Shown: positions 1 to 8,669 of the stretch, in pieces
Numbering within the stretch: position 1 is the first letter of the stretch
Layout of the letters: each line of letters starts with the position of its first letter
Assembly: GCF_000812465.1 (NCBI RefSeq)
Contig: NZ_JWMA01000022.1
Location: 1-64,000 of the forward strand
Direction: 5' to 3'
Origin: Cupriavidus sp. IDO
Lineage (GTDB): Bacteria > Pseudomonadota > Gammaproteobacteria > Burkholderiales > Burkholderiaceae
Length of the DNA stretch: 64,000 nt
The notes under the pieces: generated by a model
Database searches by the model: none
Told to the model about the DNA's origin: nothing
The model's input: the letters and a program-made list of their open reading frames with translations, nothing else
Made by a program: the position numbers and the translations under genes

Positions 1-90
1 ACACCGGCTATCATCTTATTCCCATCACCGCGCAATTCACCGGGCCCAAGCCTGCTTCATCCTTCGGGGTCCGGCCCGCCCGATGGGCAA

Positions 91-765
91 CTAGTCAGTT
101 CCCGGCAACAGAAACTCGTCTCCCACCAACTCTCGCACCGCGCGCAACGCCGTCCGTGCCACCGAAGCGTCGCCAGCTAGCCGCAGCAGCGCTGGCAATT
201 GCTGCGGCGCCCTGAGCAGTCCGCGTACGACGGCGCCCACATCGGTCTCGCCGTTCTCTCCCATCCCGGCCGCTGCCAGCGCCGGCACCGGCCGGGTGGC
301 CGGATCCACCACCACGCGGCAGACGGCAAACGGCACGCCGCGCGCCCGTGCCACACGCGCCGCAATATGCGATTCCATGTCGACCGAGAGCGCGCCGCTC
401 ACGCGCTGCAAAGCCAGCTTGTCGGCTACCGTCAGCACCGCGTGGTCCGAGCCGGCGACGAGGCCGGCCCTTGCCCGGGGTAGTGCTTTGCGCAGTCTGC
501 CGGCCCATGCTGCGTCGGTGTCATAGCGCGTATCGCCGGCCTGCACGCCATCGGCGACGATGGTGTCGCCCGGCGCCAGTCCTGCATCGATCCCGCCTGC
601 CACGCCGAAGCTGATGATGCCGTGGCAACTGCCGTCAAGCAGGCGTTCCAGTTCGCGTTCGAGCGCAGCCCCGCGCAGGCCATGAACGACCCGGCAGCGC
701 GGACCGGCTGCGATGCGGGCCTCGAAGGCCATGCCGGTAACGACCAGCACGCCAGCCGGCGTCAC
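91..765 (-). CDS. hpnG: Hopanoid-associated phosphorylase HpnG
   Basis: Nucleoside-phosphorylase-like enzyme. In the known hopanoid pathway HpnG acts after HpnH and removes adenine from adenosylhopane on the way to the ribosyl/bacteriohopanetetrol side chain. The protein (224 aa) opens with TPAGVLVVTGMAFEARIA. It has the phosphorylase-type stretch ISFGVAGGIDAGLAPGDTI in the middle and the SVDMES motif typical of the purine nucleoside phosphorylase/MTA nucleosidase fold. I chose the GTG at 765 because it overlaps the shc stop as GTGA, a four-base translational-coupling overlap. The longer open frame up to 1011 only reads shc out of frame. It is the last gene of hpnD-shc-hpnG. The first 90 bases of the window hold no gene I can see. 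Confidence 0.9.
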   Translation of the reverse strand: MTPAGVLVVTGMAFEARIAAGPRCRVVHGLRGAALERELERLLDGSCHGIISFGVAGGIDAGLAPGDTIVADGVQAGDTRYDTDAAWAGRLRKALPRARAGLVAGSDHAVLTVADKLALQRVSGALSVDMESHIAARVARARGVPFAVCRVVVDPATRPVPALAAAGMGENGETDVGAVVRGLLRAPQQLPALLRLAGDASVARTALRAVRELVGDEFLLPGTD

Positions 766-2753
766 AGGCCCCACGTCACGCGCCGGCTGCCGTCGCGCTG
801 CAGGTTGCGGTAGCGTGCCAGTGCCCACAGCGGGAAGTAGCGGGCATAGCCGTGATAGCGCAGGTAGAACACGCGCGGGAAACCCACTGCCGTGAAGTGC
901 GATTCCTGCCACAGGCCATCGGCTTGCTGTGTGCGCAGCAGGTAGTCGATGCCGCGCCTCACGGCCGGATGGTCGACCGCGCCCGCGGCCATCAGCGCGA
1001 GCAAGGCCCATGCCGTCTGCGACGCCACGCTCGATGCGCTTTCATAGCCGCGATAGTCGAGCCGGTAGCTCTCGCCGTCCTCGCCCCAGCCGCCGTCCGC
1101 GTTCTGGATGCCGACGAGCCACTTCACCGCGCGCTGCATCTCGGGCGCGTTGGCGGGCAGGCCGGCGGCGTTCAGCGCGCACAGTGCGCTCCAGGTACCG
1201 TAGATGTAGTTGGTGCCCCAGCGGCCGAACCAGCTGCCGTCCGGCATCTGTTCCGCCAGCAGGTAGCGCAGGGCGCGCGCGGCGGGCTCGCTCTTCTCGG
1301 GCGTGGCGCCAGTCTGGCACAGCATCGACAGGCAGCGTGCCGAGACATCGGCGGTGGGTGGATCCAGCAGCGCGCCGTGGTCGGCGAACGGAATGTTGTT
1401 GAGGTAGAGGTGCGTGTTCTCGGGCTCGAACGCGCCCCAGCCGCCGTTGCTGCTCTGCATGCCGACGATCCATTCGCTGGCGCGCGCGATGGCGTTGTCG
1501 TTGGCCTCGTCGCCGGCGGTGCGCATGGCGCGGTCCATTGCCGCCGCGACCACCGCGGTATCGTCCACATCCGGATAGTGCGCGTTGGCGTACTGGAAGG
1601 CCCAGCCACCGGGGCGCACGTGCGGTCGGCGCACGGTCCAGTCGCCGCGCACGTCGAGTACCTGCAGCGGGCGCAGCCAGTCGAGGGCGCGCGCCACGGC
1701 CCTGGTCGCGCGCGGCTCGCCGGTTTCCAGCAGCGCGTGCGCCGCGAGCGAGGTGTCCCACACCGGGGACAGGCAGGGCTGGCAATAGGCCTCGTCGCCG
1801 TGCTCCGCGAGCAGCTTGTCGATCGAGCGGCGGGCGATGGCGCGGGCCGGATCGTCCGGCGGGACGCCCAGCACATCGAACATCATCACCGCATTGGCCA
1901 TGGCCGGGAAGATCGCGCCGAGACCATCCTCGCCGTTGAGCCGTTCGAGCACGAACGCGCGCGCCGCAGCAATGGCGCGGCGGCGCAGTGCGCGCGGGAA
2001 GACGGGTTCGGCCACGCGCAGCAGCGTGTCCAGGCTGCGGAAGACCATGAACCAGCCGGCGTTCTGGTGCGGCGCCTTGTGTGGCAGCCGCACCGCCTGG
2101 CACGGTCCGACAAACAACTCATTAATGCCGATCTTGCGCGGGTTGCGCGCCTGCGGGCGCAGGCTGTTGAGCACCAGCAGCGGCACGATCACCGTGCGCG
2201 CCCAGTACGAGATCTTGGAAAGGTGGAACGGAAACCACTGCGGCAGCAGCATGATCTCGACGGGCATCATCGGCACCGCCTGCCACGGCATCACGCCATA
2301 GAGCGCCAGCAAGGTGCGGGTGAACACGTTGCTGGCCTCGGCGCCGCCCATGGCGTGCACGGCCTCGCGCGCGCGCCGCATGTGCGGCGCCTCGGGATCG
2401 TCGCCGGTCATCTTCAGCGCAAAGTAGGCCTTCACGCTGGCGCTGATATCGGAGCGGCCTTCATGGAACAGTGGCCAGCCGCCGTCGGCGTTCTGAATGC
2501 GGCGCAGATAGCGTGCGATGCGGGCTTCCAGCGCGGTATCCGGCGTCTCGCCGAGGTAGTGCACCATCAGCACGTATTCGGACGGGATGGTGGCGTCGGC
2601 CTCCAGCTCGTACACCCAGTGACCGTCGGCGTGTTGTTGCGCCAGCAGTGCGTCCAGGGCGTGGCCGATGCCGGCAGACAGCGCATCGGGTTTTTCCGAT
2701 CCGACCGTGGCGCGCGGTGCAGCAGCGGCAAGGACGGCCTCGTTTATTGACAT
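762..2753 (-). CDS. shc: Squalene-hopene cyclase
   Basis: Membrane-associated class II triterpene cyclase that turns squalene into hopene/hopanol. The protein is 663 aa, the usual family length. The catalytic acid motif DVDD (DXDD) is at residues 395-398, within YPDVDDTAVV. QW-type repeats such as QNADGGW and QSSNGGWGAF recur through both alpha-barrel domains. It starts with ATG at 2753, behind a GGAGG-like ribosome site (reads AGAAGGAGGTTGC on the minus strand). It sits 62 bp downstream of hpnD and overlaps hpnG by four bases, so the three genes look co-transcribed. The antisense frame of 632 codons is a by-product of high-GC codon use. Confidence 0.97.
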   Translation of the reverse strand: MSINEAVLAAAAPRATVGSEKPDALSAGIGHALDALLAQQHADGHWVYELEADATIPSEYVLMVHYLGETPDTALEARIARYLRRIQNADGGWPLFHEGRSDISASVKAYFALKMTGDDPEAPHMRRAREAVHAMGGAEASNVFTRTLLALYGVMPWQAVPMMPVEIMLLPQWFPFHLSKISYWARTVIVPLLVLNSLRPQARNPRKIGINELFVGPCQAVRLPHKAPHQNAGWFMVFRSLDTLLRVAEPVFPRALRRRAIAAARAFVLERLNGEDGLGAIFPAMANAVMMFDVLGVPPDDPARAIARRSIDKLLAEHGDEAYCQPCLSPVWDTSLAAHALLETGEPRATRAVARALDWLRPLQVLDVRGDWTVRRPHVRPGGWAFQYANAHYPDVDDTAVVAAAMDRAMRTAGDEANDNAIARASEWIVGMQSSNGGWGAFEPENTHLYLNNIPFADHGALLDPPTADVSARCLSMLCQTGATPEKSEPAARALRYLLAEQMPDGSWFGRWGTNYIYGTWSALCALNAAGLPANAPEMQRAVKWLVGIQNADGGWGEDGESYRLDYRGYESASSVASQTAWALLALMAAGAVDHPAVRRGIDYLLRTQQADGLWQESHFTAVGFPRVFYLRYHGYARYFPLWALARYRNLQRDGSRRVTWGL

Positions 2754-2815
2754 GCAACCTCCTTCTGGCGTGACACGGCTATGCCGTGCCCAAAACGCAG
2801 AACTTGTTCAGCCAG

Positions 2816-3682
2816 TCAGGCGATAGTGTGACGTAATACGATCCAGAGCAGCTGCGCGCGCGGCACGCGCACGCGTTGCCGTGGCGCATGCCAGCCCCGC
2901 GCACGCAGGCGCGTGAGGATGCGGTGATAGACCTCGGCCATGATGCGCGGCGAGCGCACCAGGCGGGCGGGGCAGCGGGCCATGATCGCGTAGGCCTTGT
3001 CGTAATGGGCCTGCGCGTCCAGCGCCACGCTTGCGCAGGCCTTGTCGACCGCCGGATGCGACACCACTGCCTGCGGCGAATCGTCCGTGATGCCGGCTGC
3101 CGCAAGTGCCTCCGAAGGTAAATACAGGCGACCGATGCCGGCGTCCTCGTCGATATCGCGCAGGATATTGGTCAGCTGCAGCGCGCGTCCCAGATGGTGG
3201 GCCAGCGCGATGCCGGGGGCCTCTTCCAGTCCGAACACGCGCACGGCAAGGCGGCCCACCGCACTGGCGACGCGGTCGCAGTAGGTGTCGAGCGTGGCGG
3301 CGTCGGGCGCGCGGATATCCGCTACGACGTCCATCGTCATGCCATCGATCACATCGAGGAAATCCTGCTGGCGCAGGTGGAACGCTTCGATCTGCCGTGC
3401 CAGCGAGCGCAGGTGTGCCGGAGCGGCGCCCGCATAGCAGGCAGCGACATGCCCGCGCCAGGCGTCGAGCCCGGCCAGGCGCTCGGCGTGCGGGGCATTG
3501 CCGTCGGCAATGTCATCGACCGCGCGGCAGAAGGCGTAGATCTCGAACATCGCCTGCCGCTGCGCGGCGGGAAGAATCCGTAAGGCGGCATGAAAGGAAC
3601 TGCCCGACGAGACGGCGGGTCCAGCCGGTCCGGCCGGACCAGTTGGCGGGGCTTCTGGCGTTGCGATTTGAGTACCGGCCAC
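2816..3682 (-). CDS. hpnD: Squalene/phytoene-synthase family, presqualene diphosphate synthase HpnD
   Basis: Head-to-head prenyl synthase that condenses two farnesyl diphosphates. In the HpnC/D/E route HpnD makes presqualene diphosphate. The first Asp-rich motif is in CRAVDDIAD and the second in ILRDIDEDAGIGRLYLP. I prefer the GTG at 3682 (288 aa) because GAGGAG lies just upstream and the length fits the family. An ATG at 3727 in the same frame is the alternative, and the longest frame would begin at 3874. hpnC and hpnE are not in the window, so I cannot exclude from sequence alone that this enzyme makes squalene by itself. It leads the hpnD-shc-hpnG group. Confidence 0.88.
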   Translation of the reverse strand: MAGTQIATPEAPPTGPAGPAGPAVSSGSSFHAALRILPAAQRQAMFEIYAFCRAVDDIADGNAPHAERLAGLDAWRGHVAACYAGAAPAHLRSLARQIEAFHLRQQDFLDVIDGMTMDVVADIRAPDAATLDTYCDRVASAVGRLAVRVFGLEEAPGIALAHHLGRALQLTNILRDIDEDAGIGRLYLPSEALAAAGITDDSPQAVVSHPAVDKACASVALDAQAHYDKAYAIMARCPARLVRSPRIMAEVYHRILTRLRARGWHAPRQRVRVPRAQLLWIVLRHTIA

Positions 3683-3803
3683 GTAACTCCTCGACGCGCT
3701 TCTTGGCCGCTTCGCGAGACCCGACATATGACGCCGGGGCCACGCCAAACGGCGGATTGGGGGTCGGGCGATTATAGCAACATCGCCGTAACAGTTGAGG
3801 CGC

Positions 3804-4343
3804 TCAGGGCTGCCCCCGTGGTGCCGAAGCCGCGCGCGGCGGAGCGGAGGCATAGCGCTCGTATGGCACGCCACGCGCCGGCGTCGCCGTGGTCTGGTCG
3901 ATCACGCGCTCCACGTCGGGCACCTCGCGCATTCCCTCCAGGAACTGCGCTTTTGGGAAAGTGGCGCCGGTGCAGCCATGCACCGTCAGCCAGCGCCCGC
4001 GCACCGTGATCCACAGCGAACTGTCGCGCCAGGCGGGGAGGGTGGCAGACAGCGTATCAAGCCGGCGTTTGAGGCTTTCGGCGATTTCCTTGTCATACAG
4101 GAACGCATTGGGCAGCCTGCATCGGCCCTCGATCCAGCAGTGGTTGCCATGCTCGATACGATGATGGGCGTCGCGTCGCCATTCGGCCTCGCTGATGCGC
4201 GGGCCAGCCGGTTCCGGACACGCGGCGATGCGCGACGACACCTGCATGAAGGGATCGTTGCCGTAATTGAGCAGCGTCTCGGCGCTCGCCGCGCCAGACG
4301 CGGTCACTAACGCGAGCGCGATTCTCAGTTTGCATGCATGCAT
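3804..4343 (-). CDS. Periplasmic BON-like protein
   Basis: A 179-aa exported protein of uncertain function. The N-terminus from the ATG at 4343 (MHACKLRIALALVTASGAASA) is a clear Sec signal peptide. An AAAGGG site lies about 10 bases upstream. The C-terminal half has YDKEIAESLKRRLDTL, then ITVRGRWLTVHGCTG and a MREVPDVERVI stretch. This order resembles a BON domain (helix, strand, then a short repeat), which usually binds membranes or peptidoglycan. Four cysteines could form disulfides. It lies 121 bp upstream of hpnD on the same strand, so co-transcription is possible, but nothing ties it to hopanoids. Confidence 0.7.
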   Translation of the reverse strand: MHACKLRIALALVTASGAASAETLLNYGNDPFMQVSSRIAACPEPAGPRISEAEWRRDAHHRIEHGNHCWIEGRCRLPNAFLYDKEIAESLKRRLDTLSATLPAWRDSSLWITVRGRWLTVHGCTGATFPKAQFLEGMREVPDVERVIDQTTATPARGVPYERYASAPPRAASAPRGQP

Positions 4344-4396
4344 GATTGCGGTGCCCTTTCGCCTGACGAGCAGGCGGCAATTCGCCGCCAAAAAGA

Positions 4397-4421
4397 AAAA
4401 GCCCCGCGGCGCGGGGCTTTT
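4397..4421 (-). terminator. Intrinsic terminator after the cold-shock gene
   Basis: A 7-bp GC stem (GCCCCGC at 4401-4407 with GCGGGGC at 4411-4417) and a 3-base loop, extended by A/T pairs. Reading on the minus strand it is followed by a T-rich run (CTTTTTCTTTTT). It lies 58 bp downstream of the cold-shock stop codon. It separates that gene from the BON-like gene and hpnD, which therefore need their own promoter. Confidence 0.85.
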
Positions 4422-4478
4422 CTTCGGTCAGTTCCGCCGGCTTGTTGGCCAGCGAGTCCGACTGACGTTCAAACCGGA

Positions 4479-4682
4479 TCAGACCGCCTGGATCTTCGTG
4501 GCTTGTTCGCCCTTCTGGCCCATTGCCTTGACGTAACGGACCTTCTGGCCTTCCTTCAGCGACTTGAAGCCATTGCCTTCGATCGCGGAGAAGTGCGCGA
4601 ACAGATCGTTCCCGCCTGCGTCCGGGGTGATGAAGCCAAAGCCCTTAGCGTCGTTGAACCACTTAACGGTACCGGTTTCCAT
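4479..4682 (-). CDS. Cold-shock protein, CspA family
   Basis: Small single-stranded nucleic-acid-binding OB-fold protein that acts as an RNA chaperone. It has 67 aa from METGTVKWF, the canonical family start. The RNA-binding motifs KGFGFI (RNP1) and DLFAHF (RNP2) are both present. An upstream ATG at 4706 would add eight residues but does not match the family. The upstream region is long and relatively AT-rich, as is common for genes with a structured cold-shock leader; I could not identify a cold box with certainty. Which paralogue this is cannot be told from sequence alone. Confidence 0.95.
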   Translation of the reverse strand: METGTVKWFNDAKGFGFITPDAGGNDLFAHFSAIEGNGFKSLKEGQKVRYVKAMGQKGEQATKIQAV

Positions 4683-6093
4683 ATCTTTTTCAACCTTGAA
4701 TTTCAAATGAGCATAATTGCCCGCCGTACTTCGCGCTCAATGCATGAAACCGGTTCATTAACAAGTGAATGAAATGAATGGCCGATTCCGCCGCGCATTG
4801 ATATGTCCCTGATGTGTCCCTGGTGTGACAAACAGAAACGTCACGGAACCACATCGACAGGCCAGCGCACAAGAGGGACTCATTCTGCCGAATTTTCTCA
4901 ATGTGTCAATCCGGCAATGCGCGAAACGTGCTGAGAGGTTCCGAGGGGAGATATTAGCGTTTTCTACATCGGCGCCAATTCAGTGAATTCCCTGAGTCCG
5001 GGCCGGGTCGGTTTCGACTGAAATTCAGAACTTGCACCCTGAATGCGCAGGGCGTGCGACCTTCTGGGGCATAATGACTGCTTTCTGGGACATTGTTTCG
5101 ATTTGTTTCACCTTGCATTACCGCATTCGGGGGAATGCTCTACCGCATACGGGGATGGCCGCTGAAGTGTCCTTCGGGTAAATACCTAATCCGGGGGGGG
5201 GCTCAACATGTGCAGGGCGAGGCCCAGCAAGGCGAAACGCCAGCCGCGAACGTGCACCGGAAATCAACCCCAACGGGTTTCAGAATGATCTTCCGCCTGG
5301 CATAGACCGCCCGGTCCGCTGTAAGGATCCGGGCCTGCGCCCATCCGCGGCCTACGCAGCCGTTAGCTGTCGGGATGATTGGCATCGGCATAATTGTTGA
5401 CAGTCTGTTTCGTCAGATTGGCGTAGTGTCTGGGGCTGCACTTCGCTGGGCAGATTCCCCGGAGAGGCCATCTGGTTCGTCTGCGCGGGCACGCGATGCC
5501 CAGGCAACCCCTCCAGTGCTGCTGGAAATGAACTTGCGATTCGGCGAACCTTTGCGGGCCGGCAGGGCCGCCCAAGTCCGGGGACACGCGCGCCACTGCG
5601 GCGTCGGCTCCGCTGGGCGACGCGGTTGTCGAAAAACGCCAGCCTGCCTGGGCTCCCATACGGCCTGGGATATGCCTGAACTGGTAGAATCACGCGCGCT
5701 TGGCGCACGCCATTGGTTTGTCCCGGGGCCGGGTGGATGGCGCGGCCGAATGCCTGGACATCGCGGTTGGTGAGTCCCGTTTGCCGGGCTGCGGAAGTGC
5801 CGGAATTGCTATCGTCAATCAGCCCTGAAGGGTGAGGACGCCGCAGGTGCTGTCGCACAGCGTGGCAATGGCCGGCTCGCTCCCCTTGCTCTCAGCAAAC
5901 ACTTCCCTGTCGCACGACCTGATGCGGGAATGGTCATGCCGCCTGTTGTCGTGGGGACAATGCGGCTGCGAATTTGCTGATCTGCACCCATCCTCTGCTG
6001 CATGGATCGGTGGCTTCCCTGTTTGAGTCGGCGTCGAGCAGCAGACGGTTGCATCGGGTAATGCGTTCACAAAAGAAGAAAGAAGAGAGGGAA
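4683..6093. other. 1.4 kb stretch without a recognisable gene
   Basis: The first 200-300 bases next to the cold-shock gene are AT-richer than the surroundings and probably hold its promoter and leader. They include two copies of ATGTCCCTG-like sequence near 4801-4825. A run of nine G residues lies near 5191-5199. Short frames exist on both strands (5375-5773 plus, 5352-5858 minus, 5815-6054 minus). None has a domain, signal peptide, good ribosome site or plausible composition. One minus-strand frame ending near 5363 closes with NLTKQTVNNYADANHPDS, which looks more protein-like than its neighbours and may be the tail of a decayed gene. I see no terminal repeats or transposase motifs. Confidence 0.5.
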
Positions 6094-7428
6094 ATGGCAA
6101 CGGTAGAGGGGGAGGATACCTCTCGCATCTATGTGCCGGTGCGGGTCAAGTTTGTGATTGCGTTGTCCGTGGCGGTCGGATGGACCGCCTTCTCGGTCTG
6201 GGCTGCCCAGCAGTGGCTGACCGAGCTTGTACAGACGATCGGGGTGGTGCCCGCCGTGTTGCTCGTTGGCGGGATTGCCATCATTCCAGGCTTCATGAAT
6301 GCCTTCCTGATTGCCAGCCTGGCCATGGACCGCCGCCCGCCGCGCCGGCCCCTCGACGTCTATCCCCCGCTGACAATCCTGATTGCCGCATACAACGAAG
6401 AGGCCTCGATTGTCGACACCCTGGCCAGCATCCAGCGCCAGAACTACCCGGCGCAATTGCAGGTGCTCGTGATCAACGATGGCTCGCGCGACAGGACCGC
6501 TGCGCTGGTACGCGAGGCAGAGCGCAGGTATCCGTGGCTACGATTGCTCGACCTGCCTGTGAACGGCGGCAAGGCCAGGGCACTGAACGAGGGGTTGAAG
6601 CTCGCGGGCAATGAACTCGTCATTACCGTGGACGCCGATTCCTACCTGCAGCGGAACGCGCTGCTCAGCATCGTCGAGCGCTATCGCCAGGATCCGCCGA
6701 ATACGCGCGCCGTGGCGGGCAAGATCCTGGTACGCAATTCACGGCAGAACTGGCTGACGCGCTGCCAGGAATGGGACTATTTCCAGGGTATTGCTGCCAT
6801 CAAGCGCATGCAGTCGCTCTACCAGGGGACGCTGGTTGCCCAGGGCGCGTTCTCGATCTACGACCGCGACGCATTGATCGAGGTGGGCGGCTGGGCCAAT
6901 TGCGTCGGCGAGGACATCGTACTGACCTGGGCCTTGCTGAAAGCCGGCTATCGGGTGGGGCATTGCGAGGACGCCTGCATCTTCACCAATGTGCCGGACA
7001 ATGTGCGCCAGTTCGTGCGTCAGCGCCAACGCTGGGCGCGCGGCATGATGGAAGCCTTCCGGCACCATCCCGGCATCCTCACGGTGCCGCGCCTGTCGAC
7101 CTTCTTCGTCTACTGGAACCTGCTGTACCCGTGGCTGGACCTGGCTTTCACGCTGGGATTCGTGCCCGGCATCGTGTTTGCGCTGTTCGGCTACTACTGG
7201 ATCGCGGGACCGATGACCCTGGCACTCTTGCCGCTTGCGATCCTGATGAGTTATCTGATGTTCACGATCGAAAGACGGATGTTCGAGCGGGTAGGCCTCA
7301 AGGTCAGGCGAAATCGCCTCGGCCTCTGCATTTATGTCATTTTCTATAGCCTGCTGCTGCAACCCGCGAGCGTGCTCGGCTATATCGACGAACTCTTCAA
7401 GACACGCAAGACCTGGGGTACCAAGTGA
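6094..7428 (+). CDS. Processive family 2 glycosyltransferase, PgaC/IcaA-like
   Basis: Inner-membrane synthase likely to polymerise and extrude a beta-linked polysaccharide, as PgaC does for poly-N-acetylglucosamine. The ATG at 6094 follows GAGAGG and gives 444 aa. Two N-terminal membrane segments precede the catalytic domain, which has AAYNEE, the acceptor-site motif TVDADSY and the processive-synthase motif QRQRW. Two to three membrane segments follow near the C-terminus (YPWLDLAFTLGFVPGIVFAL and later). The next gene, an outer-membrane barrel, starts inside the stop codon. No deacetylase (PgaB) or small PgaD-like partner is present here, so the product cannot be named with confidence. Confidence 0.85.
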   Translation: MATVEGEDTSRIYVPVRVKFVIALSVAVGWTAFSVWAAQQWLTELVQTIGVVPAVLLVGGIAIIPGFMNAFLIASLAMDRRPPRRPLDVYPPLTILIAAYNEEASIVDTLASIQRQNYPAQLQVLVINDGSRDRTAALVREAERRYPWLRLLDLPVNGGKARALNEGLKLAGNELVITVDADSYLQRNALLSIVERYRQDPPNTRAVAGKILVRNSRQNWLTRCQEWDYFQGIAAIKRMQSLYQGTLVAQGAFSIYDRDALIEVGGWANCVGEDIVLTWALLKAGYRVGHCEDACIFTNVPDNVRQFVRQRQRWARGMMEAFRHHPGILTVPRLSTFFVYWNLLYPWLDLAFTLGFVPGIVFALFGYYWIAGPMTLALLPLAILMSYLMFTIERRMFERVGLKVRRNRLGLCIYVIFYSLLLQPASVLGYIDELFKTRKTWGTK

Positions 7429-8381
7429 GACGATTCAGCTTTATGTTTCTGTGTGCGGTGCTTGGGTCCCTGGGTGCAAAGACAGCGGTAGCGGAGGAAA
7501 CGGCGGCAGCGGAGGAGAAGGTACTGGACCAGGGAGCCGGGCCCGAATTCCTGGCAACCAATGACAGCGAAGGCTTCCGCGCGCGGCGCTTGTCGGTCGA
7601 GTACTTCCCAAGGATGCAGCATGCAGACCACTTGTTCGGCCTGCGCGCAAGCGACTATCGCTACAGCCAGGGCGACTGGGCGCGCCATGGGCAGAAGCTC
7701 AGCGTGCTGGGGCGGCAACTGGACCCGGCCACCCTGAATGGATGGACGATGGACGGCGGCGTCTTCACACAGGGCGGGCACACGCTGCTGACGCTTGACG
7801 GAGGCTACCGGCTTTCGCTTGCGAAGCGCACCTCGGTGGAAGTCTTCATCAATCGTGACTGGGTGGAAACCCGCACATCGCTCGATCGCGGTATTTCCTA
7901 CACCTTTGCCGGCGTGGCGGTGGACCAGGGCATCGGGCCGCACGTGACGCTGGTGGGTGTGGCCGGCCAACAATACTTTTCCGATGGCAATCGTCGTGAT
8001 CACGGCCGTCTCAGGCTTATCTACCAGCCGTCGCTGGACCTGGGCCTGACATTGCAGGCACGTTTTCGCGCCTACCATAGCTCGCACGACGATGTGCAAG
8101 GCGCGTACTTCAATCCCGAACACTACTCGGAATCGATGCTGGCGATTGGCTGGCGCCAACGCTACAAGGGCTGGATGGGATCGCTGGTGGCGGGGCTGGG
8201 CCGGGAAAAAATTGACAACGCACCGCTGCAGCCCACGAGGCTCTTCGAGCTGGGCCTGCAGAGCCCGGTCCGTGCCGCCCAGTCGTTGCGACTACGCGCG
8301 GGTTACAACCGCAGCGCATCGTTTAACGGACCAAACTATCACTATCGTTACGTGCTCGGCGAGTGGATTGTCCGCTTCTGA
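7425..8381 (+). CDS. Outer-membrane beta-barrel, probable polysaccharide exporter
   Basis: Predicted 318-aa outer-membrane protein. It begins with a GTG at 7425 that overlaps the glycosyltransferase stop as GTGA, so translation is coupled. The N-terminus MRRFSFMFLCAVLGSLGAKTAVAEE is a signal peptide. The rest is a run of short alternating amphipathic strands (for example TLLTLDGGYRLSLAKRTSVE) and ends in EWIVRF, with the C-terminal aromatic typical of barrel proteins. It resembles the barrel part of PgaA without the TPR superhelix. I infer that it forms the outer-membrane pore for the polymer made by its partner. Confidence 0.7.
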   Translation: MRRFSFMFLCAVLGSLGAKTAVAEETAAAEEKVLDQGAGPEFLATNDSEGFRARRLSVEYFPRMQHADHLFGLRASDYRYSQGDWARHGQKLSVLGRQLDPATLNGWTMDGGVFTQGGHTLLTLDGGYRLSLAKRTSVEVFINRDWVETRTSLDRGISYTFAGVAVDQGIGPHVTLVGVAGQQYFSDGNRRDHGRLRLIYQPSLDLGLTLQARFRAYHSSHDDVQGAYFNPEHYSESMLAIGWRQRYKGWMGSLVAGLGREKIDNAPLQPTRLFELGLQSPVRAAQSLRLRAGYNRSASFNGPNYHYRYVLGEWIVRF

Positions 8382-8669
8382 TTCGTGTCGGAGCCGTTAT
8401 GCATGCTTGATGTGGCGTGGCGGCGATCACCGGCGTTGTCTGAAATTTCGCCAGAGTTTCTAGATAGATCCCGACATTTGGCAATTTACCTCACCTCGGA
8501 AGCCTCGACGGCCCGCACCGCGGTTAGGTAACATTGCAGTTTCCGGCAAGCTTCGGCCTGGCTCGCCGCGCGATGGTCAACGGCCGCGCCCGCCAGGGCG
8601 GATACCAAGCAGAATTCAAACGTTGCCGGACGCGCAGGCGAAGTCGCAGTAGGCAGGGGGTGTGACGGA

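Noticed and set aside
852..2750. 632-codon open frame antisense to shc
   Set aside because: Composition (His/Gln/Arg/Ala-rich, no domain) is that of a complementary frame of a high-GC gene, and shc on the other strand is certain.
5191..5199. Run of nine G residues as a phase-variable tract
   Set aside because: It lies in DNA without a recognised gene or promoter, so switching of a product cannot be argued.
5352..5858. Possible 168-aa gene on the minus strand and a 132-aa one on the plus strand
   Set aside because: No ribosome site, domain or sensible composition; the two overlap on opposite strands.
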